Below are positions 51,603-60,692 of a stretch of DNA of 61,575 nucleotides, piece after piece (position 1 is the stretch's first letter; the number at the start of each line of letters is the position of its first letter). The notes under the pieces are model-generated. The model searched no databases and was not told where the DNA came from. It saw nothing but the letters and a program-made list of their open reading frames with translations. A program made the position numbers and the translations under genes. This DNA comes from Clostridiales bacterium. Lineage in GTDB: Bacteria; Bacillota; Clostridia; Christensenellales; Aristaeellaceae. The stretch spans positions 1 to 61,575 of the forward strand of contig DUQF01000029.1 in the NCBI GenBank assembly GCA_012837965.1, given 5' to 3'.

Positions 51603-52703
51603 TTAATGGGTGGGAAAAACCCAGCTTTTTTGCAAGCGATAGGTGACAAAGTATAAAACAGTATCCACAACGGGTTTAATGATTACTTCGTCTATCTTCA
51701 ACAAGCTATGCAAAAGCCAAGTTCCCCCAAAGGAAGACAACAGGACAAAAGCCGCTACAACAATATAACGAATACCTGCTCCCTTTTTTTGCGCGTCGTT
51801 CGTGAAAACCACATTTTTATTCACGGTAAAATTAAACAGGGCGGAAACAATGCGGGCTATTACGGTGGAGATAGCAATCTTCCGCCCTACCGTTACGGTA
51901 AACAGACCGCCAAAAAGCTTAACAGCCAACACCTTATCAAAAAGGGTAAATACTCCCCAGTCGATTAAAAACGACAGGATGCTGGACAGGGCGTACTTAA
52001 AAAAGTTGCCAAACAGCTGCCCGTAAATCAGCAGGGAATCCTGCACCGCCCGAAAGTGGGAGCGGCGGTTGTCTTCTAAGTAAATGGTCTGGATGGGTAC
52101 CGTTTCAAAGGGCACTTTTTGGTTGGCGCAATTGATGAGCACATTCAGCTCATACTCAAACCGCTCGCCCGAAATCTCCAGCAGCATATCCCACAGCTTG
52201 TTCGGCAGACCCCGAAGACCCGTTTGCGTGTCGGGTAAGCGCCTGCCATACAATAAAAGAAAGAAAAAGGAAGTCAGCCGATTGCCGATTAAGCTCTTGG
52301 CAGGCACGCCGGCCGCCTTAAAATCTCTGGAGCCGATTATCAGGGCATCGGGTTTTTCCAGCATCTTTTTTGCTACCTTCTCAACGTCGGGCGCCGTATG
52401 CTGCCCGTCCGAATCGGCGGTAACAATGCCGGGAGCGTCAGGCCAGCGGCTTTTAATGTAATTGATGCCGTGTTTAAGCGCGTAGCCTTTGCCGTGATTT
52501 TCCGGATAACCAATCACCCGGCAGCCTTCACGCTCATTTAGCTCCCTGAAAATAGATTGATATTGTTCGTCTTCGCCTGAGCCGTCATCCACCACCAACA
52601 CCCGCATAAAGCCTGCCTGGTTCAGTTCTTCCACATACTTGGGCAAAAGTTCATCGGGGTGCAAAGAAGGAATCAGCACCACACAATCAAGTAAATCTTT
52701 CAT
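51603..52703 (-). CDS. GT2 glycosyltransferase fused to a GtrA-type membrane domain
   Basis: 366 residues. The N-terminal GT-A domain (about 1-220: VVDDGSGEDE, then TADSDGQHTAPD with the metal-binding DSD) resembles DPM1-type polyprenyl-phosphate sugar transferases. The C-terminal GtrA domain (about 230-360) has four helices with NFTVNKNVVF. The usual pair of separate GtrB and GtrA functions sits in one chain, so it would make and flip a lipid-linked sugar. First gene of the minus-strand operon to yhcH. Confidence 0.9.
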   Translation of the reverse strand: MKDLLDCVVLIPSLHPDELLPKYVEELNQAGFMRVLVVDDGSGEDEQYQSIFRELNEREGCRVIGYPENHGKGYALKHGINYIKSRWPDAPGIVTADSDGQHTAPDVEKVAKKMLEKPDALIIGSRDFKAAGVPAKSLIGNRLTSFFFLLLYGRRLPDTQTGLRGLPNKLWDMLLEISGERFEYELNVLINCANQKVPFETVPIQTIYLEDNRRSHFRAVQDSLLIYGQLFGNFFKYALSSILSFLIDWGVFTLFDKVLAVKLFGGLFTVTVGRKIAISTVIARIVSALFNFTVNKNVVFTNDAQKKGAGIRYIVVAAFVLLSSFGGTWLLHSLLKIDEVIIKPVVDTVLYFVTYRLQKSWVFPTH

Positions 52704-52735
52704 TGGACCTCCACCAAGGGCATCCGCCCTTAGTT

Positions 52736-52764
52736 ATTATGCCACGAAAGACAAAAATTGTACA
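52736..52764 (-). promoter_or_regulatory. promoter of the GT2-GtrA operon
   Basis: Minus strand TGTACA (52764-52759), 17-bp spacer, CATAAT (52741-52736), about 33 bp before the ATG. Moderate match. Confidence 0.45.
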
Positions 52765-52897
52765 GACACGCACTTTTTACATTCAAAGGGAACGATCCGT
52801 CTTAGGGGCAGCAGCAAATGTCAGGAAGAGGAAGCAAAAGAAAGCGCCGACAATCCTTTCTTCTTTACATTTTGTTCATCCGCTTGCTTTCATCCTA

Positions 52898-52906
52898 TGG
52901 TATAAT
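52898..52906 (+). promoter_or_regulatory. extended -10 promoter immediately before the ABC operon
   Basis: TGGTATAAT with TATAAT at 52901-52906 and no good -35. Expected transcription start (about 52912-52914) is only 2-4 bases before the ATG at 52916, so the mRNA would be nearly leaderless. Confidence 0.55.
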
Positions 52907-52915
52907 GGCGGTGTT

Positions 52916-53860
52916 ATGAGAAAACAGGTGTCGATTGAATGTACGGGACTGTATAAGTCCTTCGGTCCGAAAACTGCGCTCCGGGATGTCAGCTTCCAGG
53001 CAACGGGGGCGCAGGCTATTGGGCTGCTTGGGCAAAACGGCGCCGGCAAAAGCACGCTGCTGAACATTTTGGCGGGCATTATTCTGCCGGACAAGGGCGA
53101 AGCCCTCATCAACGGCCAGTCCATGACAGAGGCTCCCGTTACAACCAAGGAAAACGTCGGCTACCTTTCGGAAACGGCGCCCCTGTACGATGAAATGACC
53201 GTGAAAGAATATGTGCGGTTTCTGATTGCCCTGAACAGAGTCAAAAAGGCGGACAGGCAAAGGCATTATGACAACCTCATTGACCTGTGCAATTTGGGCG
53301 ATGCGCAAAACAGGCTGTGCGGCAATCTAAGCCACGGGTTCAGGCAGCGTGTTGCCCTGTGCGGCGCCCTGTGCGGCAAGCCCGATGTGCTGTTGCTGGA
53401 CGAGCCCACCACTGGCCTTGACCCGTCGCAGCTAATAGACTTTCGCCGCCTGATTGATACCCTCTCGCAAAGCCATATCATCATCCTTTCCTCGCACACC
53501 TTAAGCCTAATTGAAAGCCTGTGCTCACGGGTTATTTTGCTGAATGAGGGGCACAAGGTGCTGGACAGATCGCTCAAGCAAAACAACGGCCTTCGCCAAT
53601 ATCTCGTAAAATTAAACACCATTGACCGCGTGGCCCTGCCCATTTTGCGGCAGCTGCCCAGCGTCAAGCGGGTGACCACCCTGCCGCAGGAAGGGGGCAA
53701 AGGCTGCTGGCTGGTGGAAAGCGACATGGGCGACAAGTTCCCGCATGAGCTGTTCGCCGCCCTGTCCGCCCGCCACATTGCCTTATTGACCCTCACGCCC
53801 ATGCGCCAGAGTTTGGAAGATGTCTACCTTGCCCACCTTGCAGGGGGAAAACAACCATGA
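52916..53860 (+). CDS. ABC transporter ATPase (GldA-like)
   Basis: 314 residues from ATG 52916 (MRKQVSIECTGLYKSFG). The frame is open upstream, but the promoter at 52898-52906 and family alignment favour this start. Walker A GQNGAGKST, signature LSHGFRQR, Walker B VLLLDEPTTGLDP and H-loop SSHT are present. It powers the permease encoded next (4-bp overlap). With the GldF- and GldG-like products it forms an ABC-2 system; the substrate is unknown, and gliding is not implied in a Firmicute. Confidence 0.88.
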   Translation: MRKQVSIECTGLYKSFGPKTALRDVSFQATGAQAIGLLGQNGAGKSTLLNILAGIILPDKGEALINGQSMTEAPVTTKENVGYLSETAPLYDEMTVKEYVRFLIALNRVKKADRQRHYDNLIDLCNLGDAQNRLCGNLSHGFRQRVALCGALCGKPDVLLLDEPTTGLDPSQLIDFRRLIDTLSQSHIIILSSHTLSLIESLCSRVILLNEGHKVLDRSLKQNNGLRQYLVKLNTIDRVALPILRQLPSVKRVTTLPQEGGKGCWLVESDMGDKFPHELFAALSARHIALLTLTPMRQSLEDVYLAHLAGGKQP

Positions 53861-54564
53861 TCACACTGTATAAACACGAGTGGAAAACCTATTTCATCAC
53901 CTCCATCGGCTATATATTCCTGGCCGTGTTTCTGGCGCTATCGGGTTTTATTTTTGTTGTGAACAATTTAATAAGCCGCACCAGCGATTTAAGGGGCTTC
54001 TTTTTCATGTCCAGCTATGTGTGGCTGCTTGAAAGCCCCGTGCCCGTCATGCGGCTGATGGCCGGCGAAAGGCGGCGCGGAACCGACCGCATCCTGCACG
54101 CTTCGCCCGTGAGCGTTACGCAGGCGCTGGTTGCCAAGTACCTGGCCGCCCTGTCCCTCTCGCTGTTGGCGCTGGTATTATCGCTTATTTTCCCGCTGGT
54201 GGTTCAAATTTACGGCGGTGTGCACTGGCCGGAGGTGTGGATGGGCTATATTGGCCTCTTCGGTTACTTTGCGGCGCACTTGGCGCTCAACCTTCTGGTG
54301 TCATCCTTCGCTCAGTCGCCGGCGGCCGCCTTTACGCTATCGCTTGGGGCAAACTTCCTCCTGCGGCTGTTTGCGGGTCTTTCAGCGCAGGGAACGTCGC
54401 TAATCAACCGCATCGCCTCCTTGGTGGATTTTGACAGCCGACTCACGCCCTTTATCTACGGGCAGTGGAGCCCTGCAAGCTTTGTGTATTTCCTTTGCTT
54501 TGCCGTCCTGTGCGTCAGCCTGACGGTGCTTTTGTTGGGACTGTCCCGGAGGCGGCGCGCATGA
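53857..54564 (+). CDS. ABC-2 type permease (GldF-like)
   Basis: 235 residues, six membrane helices, and a GERRRGTDRILHASPVSVTQ segment typical of ABC-2 permeases next to GldG. It overlaps the ATPase gene by 4 bp (ATGA) and the GldG-like gene by 4 bp. Confidence 0.88.
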   Translation: MITLYKHEWKTYFITSIGYIFLAVFLALSGFIFVVNNLISRTSDLRGFFFMSSYVWLLESPVPVMRLMAGERRRGTDRILHASPVSVTQALVAKYLAALSLSLLALVLSLIFPLVVQIYGGVHWPEVWMGYIGLFGYFAAHLALNLLVSSFAQSPAAAFTLSLGANFLLRLFAGLSAQGTSLINRIASLVDFDSRLTPFIYGQWSPASFVYFLCFAVLCVSLTVLLLGLSRRRRA

Positions 54565-55979
54565 ACAAGAGAACGCTTAAACAAACATTCATACCCCTGC
54601 TTGTTATCCTGGTAGCTGTTCTGGTGGCCGTCAGCTTTTCGGCGCTTGAAAAGAAATTTTCCTTGAAGAAGGACTTTTCCTTCACCCAGGCCTCCAGCTA
54701 TTCAAGCAAGACGGAGGAGGCGCTGAAAAATCTCCCCTACAAGGTGGAGGGCTTCCTCCTGTCCACGCCGGAGAGCCGGAATGAGGAGCTAATCACCCTG
54801 CTTGAGCGCTACGAGGCAGGTGGTGAGATGTTTACCTGCAGCCGGGACAGCCTGCTGTCCAACCCCCTGCTTGTGCACAGCCTGTCCAGCTCCCTGGAGG
54901 ACGGGGCGGTCACCGCCGAAAGCCTGATTCTCTATTGCCGGGAAACGGGGCGCACACGGGTGCTGAACCCTGACGATTTTATCACCCTCACCTACGATGA
55001 AGTCAGTGGCGCCTACCTTGCCAACGCCCTGAACTATGAGGAAAAAATCACCGAAGCCCTGCTGTACGTTACCAGCGACAGCCTGCCCTCGGTGGCTCTT
55101 TTGTCGGGCCATGGCGAGTTTTCCCCCAAAGAAGCGCAGGCGCTTATCCGAAGGCTCATTGGCTTTGGCTACCAGGTGAACGAGCGCAACCTTGCCCGGG
55201 GCGATGATTTATCAAGCGACAGGGTGCTGATGATCCTCTCCCCACAGATTGATATAAGCGAAAGTGAGCTTGGCAAAATTCAAGCCTTTTTATCATCGGG
55301 CGGCTCCCTGTTTGTGACCAGCGACTATGCCGACCCTAATGTTTTAACCAACTTGGACGCCCTGCTGCGCACCTTCGGCATTGAGCGGAAGGCCGGTCTT
55401 GTTGTTGCCGAAGAAAAGGCCGTGGGCAGCTTTTATGATTCGCCCCTGTACCTGATGCCTTACATGCAACAAAGCGAAGCCACCACCCCCTTGATTGTTG
55501 CGGGGCAGGACCGTGTCATGCTGCTTGGCAGCCGCGCCTTGCAGTTAAACGCGCAAAGCAGGGACATTATGCTGTTCAGCCTGCTAAAAACCGATAAGGC
55601 CTACCTGCGCCCCTTTGAACCCCAGGACCCCGTTATCCAAAAACAGGCGGGCGATGAGGAGGGCATCTTTGACTTGGCCGCCCTTTGTGATAGGGCGGAC
55701 AGCAGGGGCAACCACGCCAAGTGCTTTGTGATTGGCAGTTCCACGCCCTTTTTGGATGACTGGATGTACGAAAACACCTATGCAGGCGCCTTCCTGCAAT
55801 CGGTCATGGCGACTCTGACAGGCGTTCAGCAACAGAGCCTTGGCATCGCCCCCAAAATGGCCGTGCGTCCCCTGATGTCCTGGTCAAGCCCCGTCGGGCC
55901 ATTGGCGCTGATTGCCCTGCCTGTTGTGCTGGTACTGGCGGCAGGCGGCCTTGTCCTCTACAAGCGCCGGCGACTGTAA
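54561..55979 (+). CDS. GldG-like ABC auxiliary protein
   Basis: 472 residues from ATG 54561 (GGAGG 9 bases upstream). An N-terminal TM helix (about 10-30), a large external region (about 35-445) of the ABC_transp_aux/GldG type (SLPSVALLSGHGEFSPKEAQ, LMILSPQIDISESEL) and a C-terminal TM helix (about 447-468). It probably scaffolds the ABC-2 transporter on the outer face of the membrane. Confidence 0.85.
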   Translation: MNKRTLKQTFIPLLVILVAVLVAVSFSALEKKFSLKKDFSFTQASSYSSKTEEALKNLPYKVEGFLLSTPESRNEELITLLERYEAGGEMFTCSRDSLLSNPLLVHSLSSSLEDGAVTAESLILYCRETGRTRVLNPDDFITLTYDEVSGAYLANALNYEEKITEALLYVTSDSLPSVALLSGHGEFSPKEAQALIRRLIGFGYQVNERNLARGDDLSSDRVLMILSPQIDISESELGKIQAFLSSGGSLFVTSDYADPNVLTNLDALLRTFGIERKAGLVVAEEKAVGSFYDSPLYLMPYMQQSEATTPLIVAGQDRVMLLGSRALQLNAQSRDIMLFSLLKTDKAYLRPFEPQDPVIQKQAGDEEGIFDLAALCDRADSRGNHAKCFVIGSSTPFLDDWMYENTYAGAFLQSVMATLTGVQQQSLGIAPKMAVRPLMSWSSPVGPLALIALPVVLVLAAGGLVLYKRRRL

Positions 55980-55980
55980 A

Positions 55981-57450
55981 ATGCAAAGTATCGAAAAGAA
56001 ACCGAGAAAAAAAGCCACCGGATGGGTGATAGCGCTGCTTATGCTCGCCCTCATTTTGGCGGGCTTTTTGTTTTTCTCTAAAGAAAAGATTCCGCCGCCC
56101 CCAAAAAAGCCCGATTTTATCACCCTGTTTCAGACGGAGGAAGATACCATCCTTGCCCTCACCATTAACCCGACAGGCGGGGAAACATATACCCTGATAA
56201 AAACCGAAGATGGCTATGCTATCAAGGGGCGAGACAGCTTTCCCCTCAACCAGGACCTTGCCGCCTCCATGTTTGACATGGTGCGGCTGATTCGGGCAAG
56301 CGAGCGAATCGCCGTTATCGACCAAGCTAATTCTCCTGAGGACTTCGGCATCACGCAAGACAGCCTGACCATTACCCTGCGCTTAAAAAATGGGCAGCAA
56401 GTAACCACTCGTTTTGGCTACCCGCTGAACCTTGAAAGCTACAGCCAATACCTGATGATGGATGGCGACACGACGGTGTACCTGACAAGCGACAACTACC
56501 CTGACGTGTGCGACTTTACCGATTTGCAGCTGCATACCGTGCCGGGCATCAACTTCACCCCCGATTTGGTGGACGCCATCCACGTAACGGGCGAAAGGGA
56601 GCTAAGCCTTGAAAGGGTCAACGATTTTTGGCAGCTGACCCACCCCTACACCTACCCCGCCCAGCCCTCTAAGGTGCAGGCCGTTCTTGAAAAAATCGGC
56701 AAAATGCGTCTGGCCGCCTATGAAGCAGAAGGGACGGAGGCCAATTTAGCAAAATACGGCCTGGCTTCCCCCCGCTTTGTCGTTTGCCTGAAGATGGCGG
56801 AATCCGTCATTTCCTCTGCCGATACGCAAACCGGTGAGCAAAGCAGCGTGCGAATCCCCGCCCATGAGCAGGTCTTTCAAATTGGCCGCTCCTTTGACGG
56901 CATCGGGTTTTACTGCCTGTATGAACACAAAATCTATAAAGCCACCATGCTGTCCATGGGCTTTCTTGAAAACCTGACGTCGGACGACTTAGCGCTTACA
57001 ACGCCCGTTCACCTGTCCATCAACGCCCTGACTGGCCTTGATGTTGCCTATGAAAATAGACAGGCCTCCTTCACCCTTGAAATAGTGGAGCAGGTCGCTA
57101 AAAACAATCAACTGGTCGTTGACGAGCATGGCCGTATCCAGTACGATTTGTGGCTGTTCGCTGGCGACAGGCGCCTTGACCCCGCCCCCTTTGTAGCCGC
57201 CTATACGCAGGCAACCAAGCTGAGCGCATCGGCCAACCTGCCGGAAGGCTACCAAGCAGCAGGCAAGCCCCTTGGCAGCGTCAGCCTTTCCTTTGAAGGC
57301 GGGCACATGGAGGTGGAGTTTTTCCCTTACGACGCCCTGACGCTAAGCGTTCAAATCAATGGAAAAGCCCTGCATATGATTGATAAAGAAAGCGTTCAAA
57401 TTGTCCTCAATCAGCTGATAAAAGCCGCCGATAATCCCTTTGTCAGGTAG
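55981..57450 (+). CDS. DUF4340-domain membrane-anchored protein
   Basis: 489 residues from ATG 55981, one base after the GldG-like stop and so coupled to it. One N-terminal TM helix (about 14-34), then repeated DUF4340-like segments (SLERVNDFWQLTHPYTYPA; an AKYGLASPRF segment) outside the membrane. DUF4340 proteins often follow GldG genes, so it is presumed to be part of the same complex. Confidence 0.85.
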   Translation: MQSIEKKPRKKATGWVIALLMLALILAGFLFFSKEKIPPPPKKPDFITLFQTEEDTILALTINPTGGETYTLIKTEDGYAIKGRDSFPLNQDLAASMFDMVRLIRASERIAVIDQANSPEDFGITQDSLTITLRLKNGQQVTTRFGYPLNLESYSQYLMMDGDTTVYLTSDNYPDVCDFTDLQLHTVPGINFTPDLVDAIHVTGERELSLERVNDFWQLTHPYTYPAQPSKVQAVLEKIGKMRLAAYEAEGTEANLAKYGLASPRFVVCLKMAESVISSADTQTGEQSSVRIPAHEQVFQIGRSFDGIGFYCLYEHKIYKATMLSMGFLENLTSDDLALTTPVHLSINALTGLDVAYENRQASFTLEIVEQVAKNNQLVVDEHGRIQYDLWLFAGDRRLDPAPFVAAYTQATKLSASANLPEGYQAAGKPLGSVSLSFEGGHMEVEFFPYDALTLSVQINGKALHMIDKESVQIVLNQLIKAADNPFVR

Positions 57451-57466
57451 CCAAAGAAAGAATTCT

Positions 57467-57476
57467 TTGCTATAAT
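57467..57476 (+). promoter_or_regulatory. pfkA promoter (-10)
   Basis: Extended -10 TGCTATAAT with TATAAT at 57471-57476; no clear -35. About 59 bp before the pfkA ATG. Confidence 0.55.
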
Positions 57477-57534
57477 GCTAATTGGTGGAAATTTCGGTTT
57501 TCATACAGAGAAATGATTGCGCAAGGAGGCTCCC

Positions 57535-58596
57535 ATGTCCAAAATTGCCGTGTTAACAAGCGGCGGCGACAGTCCGGGTATGAACGCTGCGGTAATGAGC
57601 GTTGCCCGAAGCGCCGCCCTTTTAGATATGCCGCTGATTGGCATCAAGCGAGGCTATAACGGCTTGATTGGTAAATTTCCCAATCCCAAGGACAATTATG
57701 TGGAGATGTCCATGGATCAATTGCTGGACATTGCCGATTTGCCCGGCACCTACCTTCGCACCGCCCGTTGTCCTGAGTTTGCTGATAAAGAATATCAGCA
57801 AAAGGCTGCGCAGTTTTTGCGTGAGTTGGGCGTCAAGGGTTTAGTTGTTATTGGCGGGGACGGTTCGCTCCAAGGCGCCCAAGCGCTGTGCCAGCAGGGC
57901 ATCCCCTGTGTTGGCATTCCCGCCACCATTGACAATGACTTAGGTTATACCGAAATGACGCTCGGCTATGATACGGCGGTCAACGTCTGCGTTGATTCCA
58001 TTCGAGCCATCAGAGCGACCAGCCGCTCCCACGACCGCCCGCACGTAGTAGAAGTGATGGGCCGCAACTGCGGCGACATTGCCTTAACGGCAGCCCTGTC
58101 GACGGGTGCTGAAATTGTCGTTGTGCCCGAAGTGCAAAACTGGGAAATAAAAGATATTTCAAGGCGCCTTAACAACCTGATTGCCCGCGGTAACACCCGC
58201 GCCACAGTAGTTGTTGCTGAAGGCGCATGGCGTACCATGGCGCCCTTTGATCACCACAGCTTTTTGGTCAAGCGGGGTAAGGTAAATGTCTCCTTCCCTG
58301 AACAGCGGATAGACGCCATCAATTTTGCCCGTGTCCTTCAACAAATGGCCATTGACGGCGTGGAAGTGCGCGCTACCGTCGTTGGCTACACGCAGCGGGG
58401 TGTCCAGCCCACCGCCCGTGACGGTGCCTTTGCCTTTGAAGCAAGTGCCATGGCGGTTAACCTTCTGCGTCATCATATCTCCGGCCAGGTAGTCGGTGTA
58501 CGCTCAGGCAGAATTTTTCATATGCCCATGGAAACAGCCCTCAAAATGAAGCCTCGTTTCAACCGCCGCATGTTTAATATGGTGAACGCCCTGTGA
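57535..58596 (+). CDS. pfkA: 6-phosphofructokinase
   Basis: 353 residues from ATG 57535 (AAGGAGG 5 bases upstream). Phosphorylates fructose 6-phosphate in glycolysis. TSGGDSPGMNAAV (ATP site), GGDGSLQGA and TIDNDLGYTEMTLGYDTA (catalytic region) are visible. A Gly after GGD and no Lys before TIDND point to ATP rather than PPi as phosphoryl donor. Slightly longer than the usual ~320 residues. Confidence 0.95.
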   Translation: MSKIAVLTSGGDSPGMNAAVMSVARSAALLDMPLIGIKRGYNGLIGKFPNPKDNYVEMSMDQLLDIADLPGTYLRTARCPEFADKEYQQKAAQFLRELGVKGLVVIGGDGSLQGAQALCQQGIPCVGIPATIDNDLGYTEMTLGYDTAVNVCVDSIRAIRATSRSHDRPHVVEVMGRNCGDIALTAALSTGAEIVVVPEVQNWEIKDISRRLNNLIARGNTRATVVVAEGAWRTMAPFDHHSFLVKRGKVNVSFPEQRIDAINFARVLQQMAIDGVEVRATVVGYTQRGVQPTARDGAFAFEASAMAVNLLRHHISGQVVGVRSGRIFHMPMETALKMKPRFNRRMFNMVNAL

Positions 58597-58703
58597 TTTA
58601 TATTTTTTTATCCTTTTGCAAGTTACAGAAGGTTTTCCGCTATATATGGGTTTTTGATGGCTCTCATTCTTTAATTGCAATAGCAAACAATACCAATTTA
58701 CGA

Positions 58704-58709
58704 TATAAT
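58704..58709 (+). promoter_or_regulatory. -10 box before the GNAT gene
   Basis: TATAAT at 58704-58709, 42 bp before the ATG; no good -35. The rest of the 58597-58751 gap shows no hairpin or gene. Confidence 0.4.
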
Positions 58710-58751
58710 CACCATCAATAAAGGGCGTACAGAAAGGATACAGTTGTTTGC

Positions 58752-59198
58752 ATGAACTTTTTTGATACGGATTTTCTTAGAAACAAAGAGATATTTTTGA
58801 AGTTAAAACACACCAGTCCGGCCAACCCTGTAAAGAATTGGGTACCCGCCTATCATTTTGATATTTGCAAGGCTGACGGGCAAAAAGTGGGCAGCTGCGA
58901 TTTACGTATCGGCTATACGGAAGGGCTATACTATGGCGGGCACATCGGTTACCGGGTGGATGAAGGTTTTCGGGGCAATCACTACGCCGCCAAAGCCTGC
59001 CGGTTGCTATTTGGCTTGGCTAAAATGCACAAGATGGAGTACCTCTATATTACCTGCAACCCCGACAACATCGCTTCCAAGAAAACCTGTGAATATCTTG
59101 GCGGACGTTTGCTTGAAATTGCTGAGCTTCCTGAAGATAATGACATGCGAATCAACTTGGGAGAAACGCGCAAGTGCGTTTTTAGATACGATTTGTAA
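58752..59198 (+). CDS. GNAT-family acetyltransferase
   Basis: 148 residues with the acetyl-CoA loop GYRVDEGFRGNHYAAKA (about 76-92) and the C-terminal NIASKKTCEYLGG (about 107-119), both typical of RimJ/RimL-like GNATs. The acceptor is unknown. The ribosome binding site (AAAGGA, about 13 bases upstream) is weak and distant. Confidence 0.88.
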   Translation: MNFFDTDFLRNKEIFLKLKHTSPANPVKNWVPAYHFDICKADGQKVGSCDLRIGYTEGLYYGGHIGYRVDEGFRGNHYAAKACRLLFGLAKMHKMEYLYITCNPDNIASKKTCEYLGGRLLEIAELPEDNDMRINLGETRKCVFRYDL

Positions 59199-59211
59199 AT
59201 GAAAAGAAGAC

Positions 59212-59250
59212 GTAAAAAGCGCCTGATCGCCAAACCGGGATCGGGCGCTT
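59212..59250 (-). terminator. terminator of the minus-strand secreted protein gene
   Basis: A 12-bp stem AAGCGCCCGATC/GATCAGGCGCTT (59250-59217, one wobble), with TTTTTACG after it on the minus strand. The plus side ends in GAAAAAAC, so it is mainly a minus-strand terminator, perhaps bidirectional. Confidence 0.75.
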
Positions 59251-59268
59251 GAAAAAACATTTTTGAGT

Positions 59269-60434
59269 TTACGGATTGGTCATCGCGGGGTAGGTTTTTT
59301 CTACCCAAGTTAGTATTCCCGTGCTTTGATCCGCAAAAGCGACATAAAGCTCTTCTTCATTTTGTTGATAAGCTTGATATACAAGTATAAAACCTGTGGC
59401 ATCGTTCTGTTTATAGCTGGTGACACAAACCCCTTCAAGTTGTTCAGACTGGTCGCTTAGATAAGCGGTAACCTGTTCAGCCGTACTTTGCCAGCGGCAC
59501 TGCAGGCGACTGTTATGTTCGCCCAGATAGGCGACCCAGTCAATTAACACTCCATAGCTGTTGTTGAACCCAGCATTTTGCATAAACATGATTTCCGAGC
59601 CGAAATCCCACGGGGCAGTGCGATAGGCCTGCGCTGTATCCTCATAATACAGGTAAATCCTGCCATTGCCCTTATCGGTCAGATAGTAGAATTCAGCTTC
59701 TTCCCATTCGCCTTTTTCCATGAGTATCTCCAAATGCTCGTCAGCGCTGCGAGGCAGTTTGACGGTTATAGGCGGCGGAGCCATGTTGGGCAATCCCTGA
59801 ATTTCCCGCGCTGTTTCGGGGGCGACAACAGCCTGCGGCTGATAGGCCTTGCCTTCTTTGTCAAAAAAACACTTTCCGTGCTGCTTTGCGCTCCACCAAT
59901 ATAAAACCACCTGCCGTCAGCTACATATAACAACGCATGGTTTTGGTTATTTCCAATTTGCACGGTATACACGACCCGGTTAAAATCCCCCGTAGCGGCG
60001 TTAAAATCCCACAGGATAGAGCGCGCGGCGATTTGTTTGTCGATTTTTTTATCCTTCTCGAGCGCACCGCCCAGTATGATGGAATAACGGCTCAAAGCAT
60101 CCGGTAATAGAAGGCCGGGATCGCTCACCTCCAGCACATAGGACTTGGTTTTATTATCCCATTTTAACGCCTGTTCATTGACCTCCAAATTGTTTCGAAG
60201 CGACAGGCTCACCTGATCAAAATCGTTTTTACCGGAAGGGGTGGATACCCGGATAAGGTTGCCATCCACAGCAATGCCAATCTCAAAAGGCGCCATATCC
60301 GGACGGGACACGGTAACGATAGGCAAATCGTCCAGAGTGGCATAGGCAGGTTCGGCTTGAACCGCCGGAAGGGATACGCTCAGGGCCATCAAGGCGCATA
60401 GCAGGAGCAACAGGAGCCGTCTTGGTTTTTTCAT
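59269..60434 (-). pseudogene. exported protein gene split by a homopolymer frameshift
   Basis: The start ATG 60434 (MKKPRRLLLLLLCALM) encodes a signal peptide (about 1-28, ending AVQA) and about 190 residues of a soluble domain. Translation then reaches a run of seven T (minus strand, 59869-59863). Adding one T joins it to the frame that runs to 59269, giving about 388 residues in total: SVFF then DKEGKAYQPQ. As written, the first part continues out of frame to a stop at 59766. The family was not recognised; no lipobox. It could be a sequencing error, a phase-variable tract or a real mutation. Confidence 0.7.
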
Positions 60435-60493
60435 GTGGGTAAATACCGCCTTTCTATCAACTATCGTATGCAAACGATGCAATGCTACGGGAA

Positions 60494-60522
60494 AGTATAT
60501 CACACAAACAAAGAAGGCACAA
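60494..60522 (-). promoter_or_regulatory. promoter of the split exported-protein gene
   Basis: Minus strand TTGTGC (60522-60517), 17-bp spacer, TATACT (60499-60494), about 60 bp before the ATG. Confidence 0.5.
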
Positions 60523-60637
60523 ACAGCACAACGACAATTTCTTAGGTTTCAAATAAAATATTAGGCGCATAAATCGAAACCAGTTTAAAATACTAATTAG
60601 TTTTTACTATAATCCAAGCAAAACTAAAACTCGCCAT

Positions 60638-60671
60638 TCAAAAAAGGCCTCGACCTTTAAGTCGAAGCCTT
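60638..60671 (-). terminator. terminator after the acidic-tailed protein gene
   Basis: Minus strand AAGGCTTCGAC/GTCGAGGCCTT (60671-60644; one wobble), followed by TTTTTTG. Confidence 0.85.
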
Positions 60672-60692
60672 CTTTATAACCGTTAATCGGGT

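Noticed and set aside
57535-58596. PPi-dependent phosphofructokinase
   Set aside because: The sequence GGDGS and the absence of a Lys before TIDND fit the ATP-dependent type.
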